Positions 16,000 through 25,524 of a stretch of DNA of 64,000 bases are shown here, in pieces. The position numbers and the translations under genes are program-made. How positions within the stretch are numbered: position 1 is the first letter of the stretch; the number at the start of each line of letters is the position of its first letter. Source of the stretch: Leptospiraceae bacterium (GTDB taxonomy: Bacteria > Spirochaetota > Leptospiria > Leptospirales > Leptospiraceae); assembly GCA_024233835.1 (NCBI GenBank), contig JACKPC010000001.1, positions 124,001 to 188,000 of the forward strand. Reading direction: 5' to 3'. The notes beneath the pieces were generated by a model. It saw only the letters and a list, made by a program, of their open reading frames with translations, did not search any database and was not told where the DNA came from.

Positions 16000-17313
16000 T
16001 TAGAACTTATTCTCCCAGTTTGTTTTGGCTGTAATTTTCATCAAGGCAATAAAGGATAATATTGTTGAAATGGTAATAGTAAAACCGGTATGCTCCGGAA
16101 AGAAAAAGGCTACCGAAAAAATCCATTGAAAAATAATAGCAGAGCCTGCTACAGTCTGCAATAATTCAGCAGATTTACCAATTAGATATATATAATATAG
16201 TAGAATTCCGGTAGATACAGCAAGCGAGGCTATAATTCCCTGAATAACTCCGATATAACTTATCATATAAGAACCTAAAAGGTAAAAAATGAAAAAGCTC
16301 ACTATAATAAAAAGATAGTGCATGGGGTGTAGCTTAATTTCTCTTGCTACAGTGACAAGAAGAATCAAAAACAAGAATAAGAAAAGGGAAAGAGGAGCAT
16401 AGAAATATAACTTGGCTGCAATGGAACCATAGTCATCTGAGAGTTGAAACTTTAAAGCTACGCTTTGACCGGTAATTAAATTTTTGCTCGACCACTCTAT
16501 TTTGCTTATTTTTCCGTCGGAAGCCTGTCGTGTCGGAACCATAGCCCGTTCGGGTATAATATAATCCTCAAAATCAGTTTGTATATTTATTAGTAAATTC
16601 TTAATTTCTTTCTGCACATTTCCCAGCGTATAGCTAAAGTAGCCGGTTCCCTGGGCTTTATACTTAATTAGAAAAGTAGCTTCTTCTCCGGCTTGCATTT
16701 CTTTAGACCAACTGATTCCATTTGCCAGGTTTGTATCTTCTGTATATTCTTTTCCATCCAGGATCACCACTATGTCTGTTATGTTACCTGCATTTTGCGG
16801 TAGTTCGAAGTAAAAGTTCAAATTTTCCGTTCTTTTTAAGGTATTTTTTAGTTTGTATTCACCCGAAAAAAGTAAATCATAGCCCGGAAACTTTAGTAAT
16901 CCTTTTTGTCTTACATTTTTATCAATTTTTATTTGTAGTGTTTGTGCATGGAATCCTATATTTGGATTTACTAATACTCTGCGTTTTTGAAGTTCTCCTG
17001 TCTTTTTGTTTTCGACTTCCTGGATTTCATAATCGTTATAGGTTAAAGAAGGTGGAGATTGGTAGATGTTTCCACCCCAGATATCAATGACTGCTTTTGA
17101 GTTCCTACTGTAGGTAGACTGGTGTCTATCTGAAATTCGAAATCCGATAGCTACCGAAATAGCTCCAAAAATCAGCCAGAAAATAACCAGAAGAGAATAT
17201 CGAAGTACCTTAAAAACAAAATCAGGCCTGACCTGGTAAATTCTAACGGACATAATAATCAAAGCCGAAAGAACCAGGCAAAGGCCTAAAAAGATCATAC
17301 CACCTGCTGCCAT
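16000..17313 (-). CDS. CreD-like inner membrane protein
   Basis: A 437-residue protein with two N-terminal membrane helices, a large periplasmic beta-rich domain of about 230 residues, and about five to six C-terminal helices. The passage KLHPMHYLFIIVSFFIFYLL followed by SYIGVIQGIIAS resembles the conserved core of CreD (inner membrane protein of the CreBC regulon), and the overall topology agrees. No CreBC-like two-component pair is adjacent. The similarity is partial, so the call is tentative. Confidence 0.5.
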   Translation of the reverse strand: MAAGGMIFLGLCLVLSALIIMSVRIYQVRPDFVFKVLRYSLLVIFWLIFGAISVAIGFRISDRHQSTYSRNSKAVIDIWGGNIYQSPPSLTYNDYEIQEVENKKTGELQKRRVLVNPNIGFHAQTLQIKIDKNVRQKGLLKFPGYDLLFSGEYKLKNTLKRTENLNFYFELPQNAGNITDIVVILDGKEYTEDTNLANGISWSKEMQAGEEATFLIKYKAQGTGYFSYTLGNVQKEIKNLLINIQTDFEDYIIPERAMVPTRQASDGKISKIEWSSKNLITGQSVALKFQLSDDYGSIAAKLYFYAPLSLFLFLFLILLVTVAREIKLHPMHYLFIIVSFFIFYLLGSYMISYIGVIQGIIASLAVSTGILLYYIYLIGKSAELLQTVAGSAIIFQWIFSVAFFFPEHTGFTITISTILSFIALMKITAKTNWENKF

Positions 17314-17451
17314 AAAAACTATACTCCTTACAGATGTATATTGCAGGTTCGATCTTTTATTGTAAATATCTTTTCAGAACCTGAAATTTTTAATATTTAA
17401 AATTATCAAGATCCAGGAATCTGAATACTTACCAAGCAAAAAGATTATATT

Positions 17452-17676
17452 TTATGCAGCTTGCCTTTTATTTACACTTTTTAGAACTGCTATCTTCCTT
17501 CTAAGTCCTTCCATTGTTTCCAGAATCCTCCTCTTTCTCTCTTTCAGGTCCTTTGGAATCAAGCCTTCTTCGATTTCATTCATTTTTCCGGGGTCAAAAC
17601 CGGCCCTTCTATACGATTCGTTTAGAGATTGAATCGTTTTGTTTAATTCGTTTTGATAGGTTTCTAAAGTATTCAT
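17452..17676 (-). CDS. Small coiled-coil protein of unknown function
   Basis: A 74-residue helical, charged protein (MNTLETYQNELNKTIQSLNE at its start). No membrane segment or known motif. It is monocistronic, between the CreD-like gene and the divergent hybrid kinase. The good codon pattern and clear ends support a real gene. Confidence 0.5.
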   Translation of the reverse strand: MNTLETYQNELNKTIQSLNESYRRAGFDPGKMNEIEEGLIPKDLKERKRRILETMEGLRRKIAVLKSVNKRQAA

Positions 17677-17860
17677 AATACAAATATATCAAGCATAAAT
17701 TGTACCATATTTAAAGACTTAGCGGATTGTTTTCTTCTCTAAGCCATCAGTGACTCGCTTGTTTTTAGGAAATATGAAGGCTCACTATCCTAGGAGTTAA
17801 ACTTCTTGTTTTTTTTCACTATAGTTTTATACTTATTTATAGGAATTCAAAGAGTAAATT

Positions 17861-20290
17861 ATGAAAGACAGACTTATATCTTTTTATACGCAAGTTGTAA
17901 AGAAACTTGAAATAGAAAATCAACGCCTGTTTGATACAATGCAGGATTTCATACAAAAAGAAACTGAGAAGTATGAAAGAAGTTCCATCTTTTTAAATTC
18001 CATTCCGGATATCATATTTATTTTTGATGAAGATGAACGATTTATTGATTATCATATTCAGGATGAAAAATTACTACTTTTCAAACCCGAGGAATTTTTA
18101 CAAAAACGTGTAGAAGATATTTTCCCTCCCGAACTATCCCAAAAAATTATAAGTGCTTTTAAAAATTTAAAAGCAAATGATAATATTCAATATATTGAAT
18201 ATGACTTAAAAATTAATAAACACATTAAATACTACGAAGCAAGAATTGTTTCCTATCAGAATAAAAATATCGTCATTATTCATGATATTACTGCACAAAA
18301 GACAATTGAAATTGCTCTAAAACGAAAAACCTATGAGCTTGAAAAGACACGACAGTTACTGGAAGAAACCAGCCGTGTTGCCCGTGTAGGGGGCTGGGAA
18401 TTAAACTTAAAAACAAAGGAATTATACTGGTCGGATGTTACAAAAGAGATTCATGAAGTAGATAAAGATTATGTACCGGATTTAAATACTGCTATTTTTT
18501 TTTACAAAGAAGGATATGATAGGAATAAAATTATAGAGATTGTAGATAGACTGATTCATTTAGGGATACCTTATGTAGAAGAGTTGCAAATTCTAACAGC
18601 TAAGGGTAAAGAGCGCTGGGTTAGAACTATTGGTAAATCCGAGAGAATTGATGGAGAGTGTGTAAGAATATTTGGCATTTTTCAGGATATAGAAGAACAA
18701 AAAAAAACAGAATATAAGTTAAAAGACTTAAAAGAAAAAGCAGAAGCCGCTAACCAGACAAAAAGCGATTTTCTTGCAAATATGAGCCACGAAATACGAA
18801 CTCCTTTAAATGGAGTGATAGGTTTTACCGAACTGCTCTTAAAAACCAAGCTTTCTCATACCCAATTTGAATATGCTAAAATCGTACAATCTTCCGCAAA
18901 CTCTCTACATTCCTTAATAAACAATATATTAGATTTATCAAAAATAGAGGCAGGTAAATTAGATTTATACAATGAAAAAATTGATATTATCGAACTTCTT
19001 GAAGAAGCTATAGACGTTATAAAAATCAAACAATACGAAAGGCAAATAGAACTCCTTTTGAATGTTCCATCAGACTTGCCCCGATTTGTCTGGGTAGATT
19101 CCCTTCGATTACGCCAAATTTTATTAAACCTCTTAGGAAATGCAATGAAGTTTACCGATAAGGGAGAAATTGAACTTAAAGTTACATATCTAATTTTAAG
19201 TGATACAGAAATGTGTATAACATTTCATGTTCGCGATACCGGAATTGGAATTCCAAAAGCAGAGCAAAAAAAAATCTATAAGGTTTTTTATCAGGCTCAA
19301 TCAGTTTCAAGTGATAGACGCGGTGGTACCGGCTTAGGTTTACCTATAAGTAATAAATTTCTATTAAAGATGGGTTCACACCTGGAATTGGAAAGTGAAG
19401 AAGGAAAGGGGAGTTGCTTTTATTTTACTCTTACGCTACCCTACGTAAATGAAGATAAAATTGAATTTAAAAAGATCGAAAATATTCGAAAAGTATTAAT
19501 TATTGATGATAATGAAAGTTGTCGCAAAATATTAGCTGAGTTGTTATTGGTTATAGGTATTGCTTCAGAAGAGTGCTCTAATGGTAGAGAAGCACTATCT
19601 ATTTTAAAAGAAGGAAATAAAAAATATGATTATCTTTTTATTGATTACCATATGTCTCCTATCGATGGTCTTGAGCTTATCTACAGAATTCGAAATGATT
19701 TATGTTTAAGTTCGAAAGACATTAAAATTGCCCTGATGCATAATTCAGCAGATAGTTCTATTATTTCGGAAGACTTAAATGTATTGCAAATACAATTTAG
19801 CCTGAATAAGCCTATAAATATAAATTCCTTATATTCCAAATTACTAAACTTCCAAAAAAGTGATTTTCTAATAATGGATTCGAACCTCTCTAATTCATCT
19901 CCAAATATGAAAAAGGATAGATTTTGTAAGATTCTTATAGCAGAAGATACACCCTTTAACATGATGCTTTTAAACTTATTTATTTCGGAAACCTTTCCCA
20001 AATCACATATTTTAGAAGCTCAAAACGGAAAAGAAGCAGTCCAAATCTACAGGCAGGAAAAACCAGATCTAATTTTTATGGATATATTGATGCCGGAAAT
20101 GAATGGTTATGAAGCTACTACTGAGATCAGGCGGATAGAAAATAATCAAAAACATATTCCAATTATCGCCATTACTGCCGGAGCAATAAAAGGGGAAAAA
20201 GAGCATTGTCTCGAAGCTGGAATGAATGATTATATAACCAAACCGATAAAGATGGAAACCATTACTCAAATCCTGAATAAGTGGCTATAA
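17861..20290 (+). CDS. Hybrid sensor histidine kinase with PAS domains and two receiver domains
   Basis: A cytoplasmic 809-residue signalling protein. In order: a short coiled coil; two PAS-like domains (about 35-150 and 165-280, the latter with VGGWELNLKTKELYWS); HisKA with the phosphoacceptor in ANMSHEIRTPLNGVIGF (about 310); HATPase with N box LLNLLGNAMKF, DTGIGIP and GTGLGLPISN; REC1 (about 545-660) with phospho-Asp in YLFIDYHMSP; and REC2 (about 690-808) with LIFMDILMPEMNGYEA and a switch Lys in DYITKPI. No membrane helix is seen, so the signal is probably internal or gaseous. No response regulator with an output domain is adjacent. Confidence 0.9.
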   Translation: MKDRLISFYTQVVKKLEIENQRLFDTMQDFIQKETEKYERSSIFLNSIPDIIFIFDEDERFIDYHIQDEKLLLFKPEEFLQKRVEDIFPPELSQKIISAFKNLKANDNIQYIEYDLKINKHIKYYEARIVSYQNKNIVIIHDITAQKTIEIALKRKTYELEKTRQLLEETSRVARVGGWELNLKTKELYWSDVTKEIHEVDKDYVPDLNTAIFFYKEGYDRNKIIEIVDRLIHLGIPYVEELQILTAKGKERWVRTIGKSERIDGECVRIFGIFQDIEEQKKTEYKLKDLKEKAEAANQTKSDFLANMSHEIRTPLNGVIGFTELLLKTKLSHTQFEYAKIVQSSANSLHSLINNILDLSKIEAGKLDLYNEKIDIIELLEEAIDVIKIKQYERQIELLLNVPSDLPRFVWVDSLRLRQILLNLLGNAMKFTDKGEIELKVTYLILSDTEMCITFHVRDTGIGIPKAEQKKIYKVFYQAQSVSSDRRGGTGLGLPISNKFLLKMGSHLELESEEGKGSCFYFTLTLPYVNEDKIEFKKIENIRKVLIIDDNESCRKILAELLLVIGIASEECSNGREALSILKEGNKKYDYLFIDYHMSPIDGLELIYRIRNDLCLSSKDIKIALMHNSADSSIISEDLNVLQIQFSLNKPININSLYSKLLNFQKSDFLIMDSNLSNSSPNMKKDRFCKILIAEDTPFNMMLLNLFISETFPKSHILEAQNGKEAVQIYRQEKPDLIFMDILMPEMNGYEATTEIRRIENNQKHIPIIAITAGAIKGEKEHCLEAGMNDYITKPIKMETITQILNKWL

Positions 20291-20306
20291 AAGGTGAATA
20301 GAAAAA

Positions 20307-20867
20307 TTAGTTTAACATAGGATCTTTTGTATGTTCAGCAAAATACTTATAGATTCCACCCTTGCTTTTTAAAGATTCTTTCCAGATTGTTTCCGGAGTA
20401 TCGCTAAAAATAAATTCCGGTTTAACCTCATGGCTTGCCCAGGACTTCCTTTCAAACTCCGATTCTAATTGCCCGGAACCCCAGCCGGAATAACCCTGAA
20501 GAATAATAAAATGGCAACCTCTGATTTTAATGATGTGGTTAAGTAATTCAAAACTTCTACTAATATATACACCAGGTATAACTTCGATTCCCGGATCAAT
20601 GGCAGAAGAATGATCGTGGAGAATAGAAACAAAGGTATGATCCACCGGTCCTCCCCAAAATATAGGAACATCATACGAATACTCAAAAGGAAGAGCCGGT
20701 ACTAATTCAAATAGTTTTCTTTCTGTTTTCTTATTTACAACAAGGCCAAATGCACCCTGTTTATCATGTTCAATCATAAAAATAACGGACTTATGAAACG
20801 CATCCGTTACTATACTTGAATTGGAAATAAGCAGTTTTCCCTGATAAGAATGAAAATCATCCGGCAT
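20307..20867 (-). CDS. AlgH/YqgE family protein
   Basis: A 186-residue protein of the UPF0301 AlgH family, with the usual opening GKLLISNSSIVTDAFHKSVIFMIEHD, then GAFGLVVNK and VPIFWGGPVD, and a late GYSGWGSGQLESE. The molecular role of the family is not settled. Its start overlaps the oxidoreductase upstream by 11 bases, placing it last in the run from hrcA. Confidence 0.88.
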   Translation of the reverse strand: MPDDFHSYQGKLLISNSSIVTDAFHKSVIFMIEHDKQGAFGLVVNKKTERKLFELVPALPFEYSYDVPIFWGGPVDHTFVSILHDHSSAIDPGIEVIPGVYISRSFELLNHIIKIRGCHFIILQGYSGWGSGQLESEFERKSWASHEVKPEFIFSDTPETIWKESLKSKGGIYKYFAEHTKDPMLN

Positions 20868-21825
20868 TTTTATTGGCTTTAAGCTGTTCTAAAATCCTGT
20901 GTGCAATTTCCAGGGTTTCTATATCTTTATCTCCCCCAACAAGAGGAGTGGCTTTTCCAAGAATACAATTTACAAAATGCTCATGTTCTTGCTTTAAAGG
21001 ATTATCTTTATGAACAAAAATCTTCTCAACAATTGACTCCTGCTTATAGCGAATCGAATCCGGAGCTAATTGGGTATTAGAACTGGCCTGACGGTGTAAT
21101 TGAATTTCTTGATCAGCAAAATCCAGTTCTATATAAGAATCTTTTTGAGATATATTTAAGGTTCGAATTTTTGACTGGGTACAACGGGAAGCAGAAATTT
21201 TAGCAACACAACCATTTTCAAATTGCATAATGGTAGCTGCCACATCTTCGTGCTCAGAAAAAACGCTGGTTCCCATAGCAGAAAGAGATTTGACTTTGGA
21301 TTTGACGAGGTTCAGAACAATATCAATATCATGAATCATCATATCCAGGACAACACCAACATCACGAATGCGATTGTTAAAGGGAGCAAGTCTGCGTGAT
21401 TCAATCAAAATAGGTTCTTCTGCTATTTTATTTAATTCTAAAATAGCACCATTAAATCTCTCTACATGTCCGACCTGAAAAATAAGGCCTTTTTCGGAAG
21501 CAATTCGCACCAGCTCTCTTGCCTGTTCTACAGTTTCAGCTATTGGCTTTTCTACCAGAACATGCTTGCCTGATAGAAGGGCACGTTTGGCTATTTCATG
21601 GTGTAAAAATGTAGGAGCTGCAATAATAAGAGCATCCGAATTATCCAGAATTTCTTCTACAGAGCTATACGCCAGTGTATCGTATTTAGAAGCAATTTCA
21701 TTAGCTCTTACCGGGCTTGTATCATAGATCCCGGACAGTATAGCATCTTTTAATTGGTTTGCGACGTTAACATGGTACTGGCCCATATGACCTGTACCTA
21801 TAATTCCAAGTTTTAGTTTTTCCAT
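20857..21825 (-). CDS. Gfo/Idh/MocA family oxidoreductase, GnnA-like
   Basis: A 322-residue NAD(P)-dependent sugar oxidoreductase. The Rossmann motif GIIGTGHMGQYHV starts at residue 8, EKPIAETVEQA carries the family EKP, and the C-terminal domain includes VLDMMIHDIDIVLNLV. The overall pattern (FQVGHVERFN, MIHDIDIVL) resembles oxidoreductases annotated as UDP-GlcNAc 3-dehydrogenase (GnnA), which prepare the amino sugar of amide-linked lipid A. The matching transaminase GnnB is not in the window, so the substrate is a guess. It begins directly after the dnaJ stop. Confidence 0.8.
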   Translation of the reverse strand: MEKLKLGIIGTGHMGQYHVNVANQLKDAILSGIYDTSPVRANEIASKYDTLAYSSVEEILDNSDALIIAAPTFLHHEIAKRALLSGKHVLVEKPIAETVEQARELVRIASEKGLIFQVGHVERFNGAILELNKIAEEPILIESRRLAPFNNRIRDVGVVLDMMIHDIDIVLNLVKSKVKSLSAMGTSVFSEHEDVAATIMQFENGCVAKISASRCTQSKIRTLNISQKDSYIELDFADQEIQLHRQASSNTQLAPDSIRYKQESIVEKIFVHKDNPLKQEHEHFVNCILGKATPLVGGDKDIETLEIAHRILEQLKANKNAG

Positions 21826-22935
21826 TTACTTTTTAAAAAAGCCACCTTTAAAAAATCCACCCGCAAGAGAAGGATCATTCTCCTGGTCAAATTCCATTAA
21901 GAGTTCACGCTGACGTTTGGTCAATTTCTTAGGTATTTCTACTTTTATAACGACATGCTGATCCCCCTTCCCATAAGATCCCAGATAAGGAATGCCATGT
22001 CCTTTAAGACGGAAAACCTGACCCGGTTCTGTTCCTTCCGGAACTTTCATTTTTATGTTTTTCCCTTCAATGGTAGGCACTTCGATGTCTCCACCCAGAC
22101 AGGCCGTTACCATTGAAATGGTTTTTGACATGACCAGATCATTTCCCTGTCTTTCAAAAGTTGGGTGACGCTTGATATGGGTTACGACATACAGATCCCC
22201 GGATGGTCCCCCGTTGGGTCCTGCTTCGCCTTCACCACTTACTTTTAAGCGGCTTCCAGATTCCACGCCCGGTGGAATTTTAATATTAATGGTTTTCCGC
22301 TTTTCGACCATTCCCTGGCCGGAACAGGTTCTACAGGGATTGGTTATGATAGAACCACGTCCTCCGCACCTGCCACAGGTAGAAGCTATGGAGAAAAACC
22401 CCTGAGTCCTTCGAACCTGTCCGGTTCCGCCGCAATCCGGACAGGCACTGGGTTGAGCCCCTTTAGCTGCCCCACTTCCGCTACAATCGGGACAGGTTTC
22501 TAAGCGAGGAATTTCAATTTTGTATTCTTTTCCAAGAGCAGCATCTTCCAGAGATATTTCAAGATTGTACCGGAGATCGCTACCCCGTTTGGGCCCGTGT
22601 CTTCTTTGGCCCCGTCCACCACCGAAAAAGTCTCCAAAAATGTCGGAAAAATCTCCAAAAATGTCGGAAAAGTCGGTATAGGCACCCTGACCGAACCCGG
22701 CTCCACCGGCATTTACGCCGGCTTTACCAAATTGGTCATACATTCTCCGCTTTTCGGGATCACGGAGAACCTCATAGGCCTCCGTTGCTTCCTTAAACTT
22801 TTCTTCGGCTGCCTTATCACCTTTATTTTTATCAGGGTGATATTTTATAGCCAGCTTTCGATAAGCTTTTTTTATTTCATCTTCGGAAGCACTTTTCGCA
22901 ACTCCCAGTATCTCGTAATAACTCTGTTCACTCAT
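21826..22935 (-). CDS. dnaJ: Chaperone protein DnaJ
   Basis: Hsp40 cochaperone that stimulates DnaK ATPase (369 residues). The J domain carries HPD in IKYHPDKNKGD. It is followed by a Gly/Phe region, a four-repeat zinc finger (CPDCSGSG, CPDCGGTG, CGRCGGRG, CRTCSGQG) and the substrate-binding C-terminal domains. The Gly/Phe region contains a tandem seven-residue duplication, DFSDIFG twice. It is the fourth gene of the heat-shock operon, two bases after dnaK. Confidence 0.97.
   Translation of the reverse strand: MSEQSYYEILGVAKSASEDEIKKAYRKLAIKYHPDKNKGDKAAEEKFKEATEAYEVLRDPEKRRMYDQFGKAGVNAGGAGFGQGAYTDFSDIFGDFSDIFGDFFGGGRGQRRHGPKRGSDLRYNLEISLEDAALGKEYKIEIPRLETCPDCSGSGAAKGAQPSACPDCGGTGQVRRTQGFFSIASTCGRCGGRGSIITNPCRTCSGQGMVEKRKTINIKIPPGVESGSRLKVSGEGEAGPNGGPSGDLYVVTHIKRHPTFERQGNDLVMSKTISMVTACLGGDIEVPTIEGKNIKMKVPEGTEPGQVFRLKGHGIPYLGSYGKGDQHVVIKVEIPKKLTKRQRELLMEFDQENDPSLAGGFFKGGFFKK
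22631..22672. repeat. 21-bp tandem duplication inside dnaJ
   Basis: Two adjacent copies of a 21-base unit (22631-22651 and 22652-22672) differ at one base and encode the repeated DFSDIFG heptad in the Gly/Phe linker. The frame is kept. Confidence 0.85.
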
Positions 22936-22937
22936 CT

Positions 22938-24860
22938 CTACTTTTTATCATCATCTACTACAGTATAGTCTGCATCCACCACTTTTTCTCCACCGGAATT
23001 ATTCTTTGCATTATCATTACCGGAAGGAGCACCCTGTTGTTGAGCCTCAGGACCGGCCTGTGAATAAACCGCTGAGCCAATTTTGGAAGCAATATTATTC
23101 AAAGACTCTTTTGTGGAACGGAGCCTTGCCAGATCATCACTCTGAACAGCTTCTCTTGCTCGCTTGATCTCATCCTCTGCCAGTTGGGCATCATTCGGTT
23201 GAATCTTATCCTTAGCTTCTGAAATAGTTTTTTCTAATTGATAGGTTAAGGATTCAATCTCATTTTTTAATTCTACAACTTCCCTGGATCGTTTATCGGA
23301 TTCAGCATTAGCTTCTGCTTCTTTTACCATTTTTTGAATTTCTTCTTCGGATAGACCGGAAGAGGATTCAATACGAATTTTTTGCTCTTTTCCTGTACCT
23401 AAATCCTTGGCAGAAACGTGCACAATACCATTCGCATCGATATCAAAGGTTACTTCTATTTGAGGAACTCCTCTGGGGGCCGGCGGTATTCCTACCAGGT
23501 CAAACCTACCGAGTGTACGGTTGTCCTTGGCCATCTCTCTTTCACCCTGTAACACATGGACACTCACTGCACTCTGGTTATCAGCAGCAGTAGAGAAAAT
23601 TTGGGATTTCTTAGTTGGAATGGTAGTATTTCTTTCAATTAAACGGGTCATTACTCCACCCAGAGTTTCTATACCCAGAGAAAGAGGTGTTACATCTAAA
23701 AGAAGAACGTCTGTAACTTCTCCGGCTAAAACTCCTCCCTGAATGGCAGCACCTACAGCAACAACTTCATCCGGATTTACAGATTTATTGGGCTCTTTTC
23801 CAAATATACCTTTTACCAGCTCTTGAACTGCGGGAATTCTTGTAGAACCACCTACCAGAATTACCTCATCTATATCAGATGGACTTAAACCTGCGTCTCT
23901 TAGAGCATTTTCACAGGGAATTCGGGTTCTTTCTACCAGAGGTTTGGTTAGCTGGTCAAATTTAGCCTTGGAAAGAGTCATATCCAGGTGTTTTGGACCG
24001 CTTGCATCAGCTGTGATAAATGGCAGATTTATCTGTGTAGAAGAGGTTCCGGAAAGTTCGATTTTAGCTTTTTCCGCTGCTTCTTTGAGTCTCTGAATCG
24101 TATTTTTATCCTGGCTGATATCAATGCCTGTTTGTTTTTTAAACTCATCCACCATCCAGTCCATGATAGTATCATCAAAGTCGTCTCCACCAAGGTGGGT
24201 ATCTCCATTTGTAGATTTTACTTCAAAGACTCCATCTCCAAGCTCAAGAATACTTACGTCGAAAGTTCCACCACCGAGGTCATAAACGACTATCTTTGCA
24301 TTTTCTTTCTTTTTATCAAAACCATAAGCTAAAGCAGCTGCGGTAGGCTCGTTAATAATCCTCTCTACTTCAAGGCCGGCAATTCTTCCCGCGTCTTTCG
24401 TAGCCTGTCTTTGCTCATCGTTAAAGTAAGCAGGAACGGTGACTACAGCTTTTGTAACGGTTTGACCTAAAAAGTCTTCCGCTGTTTTTTTCATTTTTTG
24501 TAGAATCCGGGCTGAAATTTCTTGAGGAGTAAATTCTCCCTGATTAGTTTGAAATTTAACACCATCGTTTCCTGCTCGGATTACCTTGTAAGAAACTCTA
24601 CCGGATTCCTCATTAACTTCATTAAAACGTCTACCAATGAAACGCTTTGCAGAGCGAACTGTATTGGCCCCATTTGTGATTGCCTGGTTTTTTGCAAATT
24701 GCCCTACCAGTGTTTCTCCTTTGGATGTAAATGCCACAATCGAAGGAGTTGTCCTTGCACCCTCCGCATTCTGTATTACTACAGCATCTCCACCCTCCAT
24801 TACAGCAACGCATGAATTTGTTGTGCCCAGGTCAATTCCGATGATTTTCTCTTTTGACAT
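22938..24860 (-). CDS. dnaK: Chaperone protein DnaK
   Basis: Hsp70 chaperone (640 residues). The nucleotide-binding domain starts IIGIDLGTTNSCVAVMEG; later signatures include YDLGGGTFDVSIL and ILVGGSTRIPAVQ. The linker DVLLLDVTPLSLGIET leads into the substrate-binding domain, and the C-terminus ends in VDADYTVVDDDKK. Between grpE and dnaJ under the CIRCE/HrcA control region. Confidence 0.98.
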   Translation of the reverse strand: MSKEKIIGIDLGTTNSCVAVMEGGDAVVIQNAEGARTTPSIVAFTSKGETLVGQFAKNQAITNGANTVRSAKRFIGRRFNEVNEESGRVSYKVIRAGNDGVKFQTNQGEFTPQEISARILQKMKKTAEDFLGQTVTKAVVTVPAYFNDEQRQATKDAGRIAGLEVERIINEPTAAALAYGFDKKKENAKIVVYDLGGGTFDVSILELGDGVFEVKSTNGDTHLGGDDFDDTIMDWMVDEFKKQTGIDISQDKNTIQRLKEAAEKAKIELSGTSSTQINLPFITADASGPKHLDMTLSKAKFDQLTKPLVERTRIPCENALRDAGLSPSDIDEVILVGGSTRIPAVQELVKGIFGKEPNKSVNPDEVVAVGAAIQGGVLAGEVTDVLLLDVTPLSLGIETLGGVMTRLIERNTTIPTKKSQIFSTAADNQSAVSVHVLQGEREMAKDNRTLGRFDLVGIPPAPRGVPQIEVTFDIDANGIVHVSAKDLGTGKEQKIRIESSSGLSEEEIQKMVKEAEANAESDKRSREVVELKNEIESLTYQLEKTISEAKDKIQPNDAQLAEDEIKRAREAVQSDDLARLRSTKESLNNIASKIGSAVYSQAGPEAQQQGAPSGNDNAKNNSGGEKVVDADYTVVDDDKK

Positions 24861-24884
24861 AGATTCCTATTCTCCCTAATAAAA

Positions 24885-25502
24885 TTAATTTTTTGGTCGT
24901 CCCACTCGAACTCGAGATGGACGAATTAGCATGGTTTCACTATTTTCACGAAACTCAAAACCAGACTGATAAACTTCGATGACAGTCTCTTCCTGATATT
25001 CCTCTGACTCAAGAGCGGCTATGGCTTCCATTGTCATGGGATCAAAAGGTTCATTTATAGGTTGAACCCGAAAAATATTCTCTTTTTCAAATACAGAATA
25101 AATTTCTTTTTTTATCATTTGTACTCCATCCAGAAAAGGTTTAACATCATCCGAAACATTCTGCTGGCTAACCCTTTCGAGATTATCCATAGGAGTAAGC
25201 AATTTTAGTACAAAGTTTTTCACTGACTCCCGCCTGATATTTACAAACTCAGCCGCAGTTCTTCTCTTGTAATTCTGGAACTCAGCCCTTTCTCTTGCCC
25301 AGGAGTCCTTTAACTTTTCGATTTCCTGATTCGCTTTTTGCAACTCATCTGAAGAAGTATTTGATGTATTAGACTGAATTTCTTCTGTCTGGATAACTTC
25401 CTCACTTCCATTTGATGCTTTTTTTTCTGAAGAACCATTATCCCCATTTTCTGCTTTGGTGTTTTTTTCTTCAGATTCAGTTGTGTTCTGGTTTTCTGAC
25501 AT
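24885..25502 (-). CDS. grpE: Nucleotide exchange factor GrpE
   Basis: Exchange factor for DnaK (205 residues). It has an acidic, Ser/Asn-rich disordered N-terminus, a long helix (DSWARERAEFQNYKRRTAAE), and the conserved C-terminal end YQSGFEFRENSETMLIRPSRVRV. Between hrcA (22-base gap) and dnaK (24-base gap). Confidence 0.96.
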   Translation of the reverse strand: MSENQNTTESEEKNTKAENGDNGSSEKKASNGSEEVIQTEEIQSNTSNTSSDELQKANQEIEKLKDSWARERAEFQNYKRRTAAEFVNIRRESVKNFVLKLLTPMDNLERVSQQNVSDDVKPFLDGVQMIKKEIYSVFEKENIFRVQPINEPFDPMTMEAIAALESEEYQEETVIEVYQSGFEFRENSETMLIRPSRVRVGRPKN

Positions 25503-25524
25503 TATTCTCCCTTCCTAAAAATTC

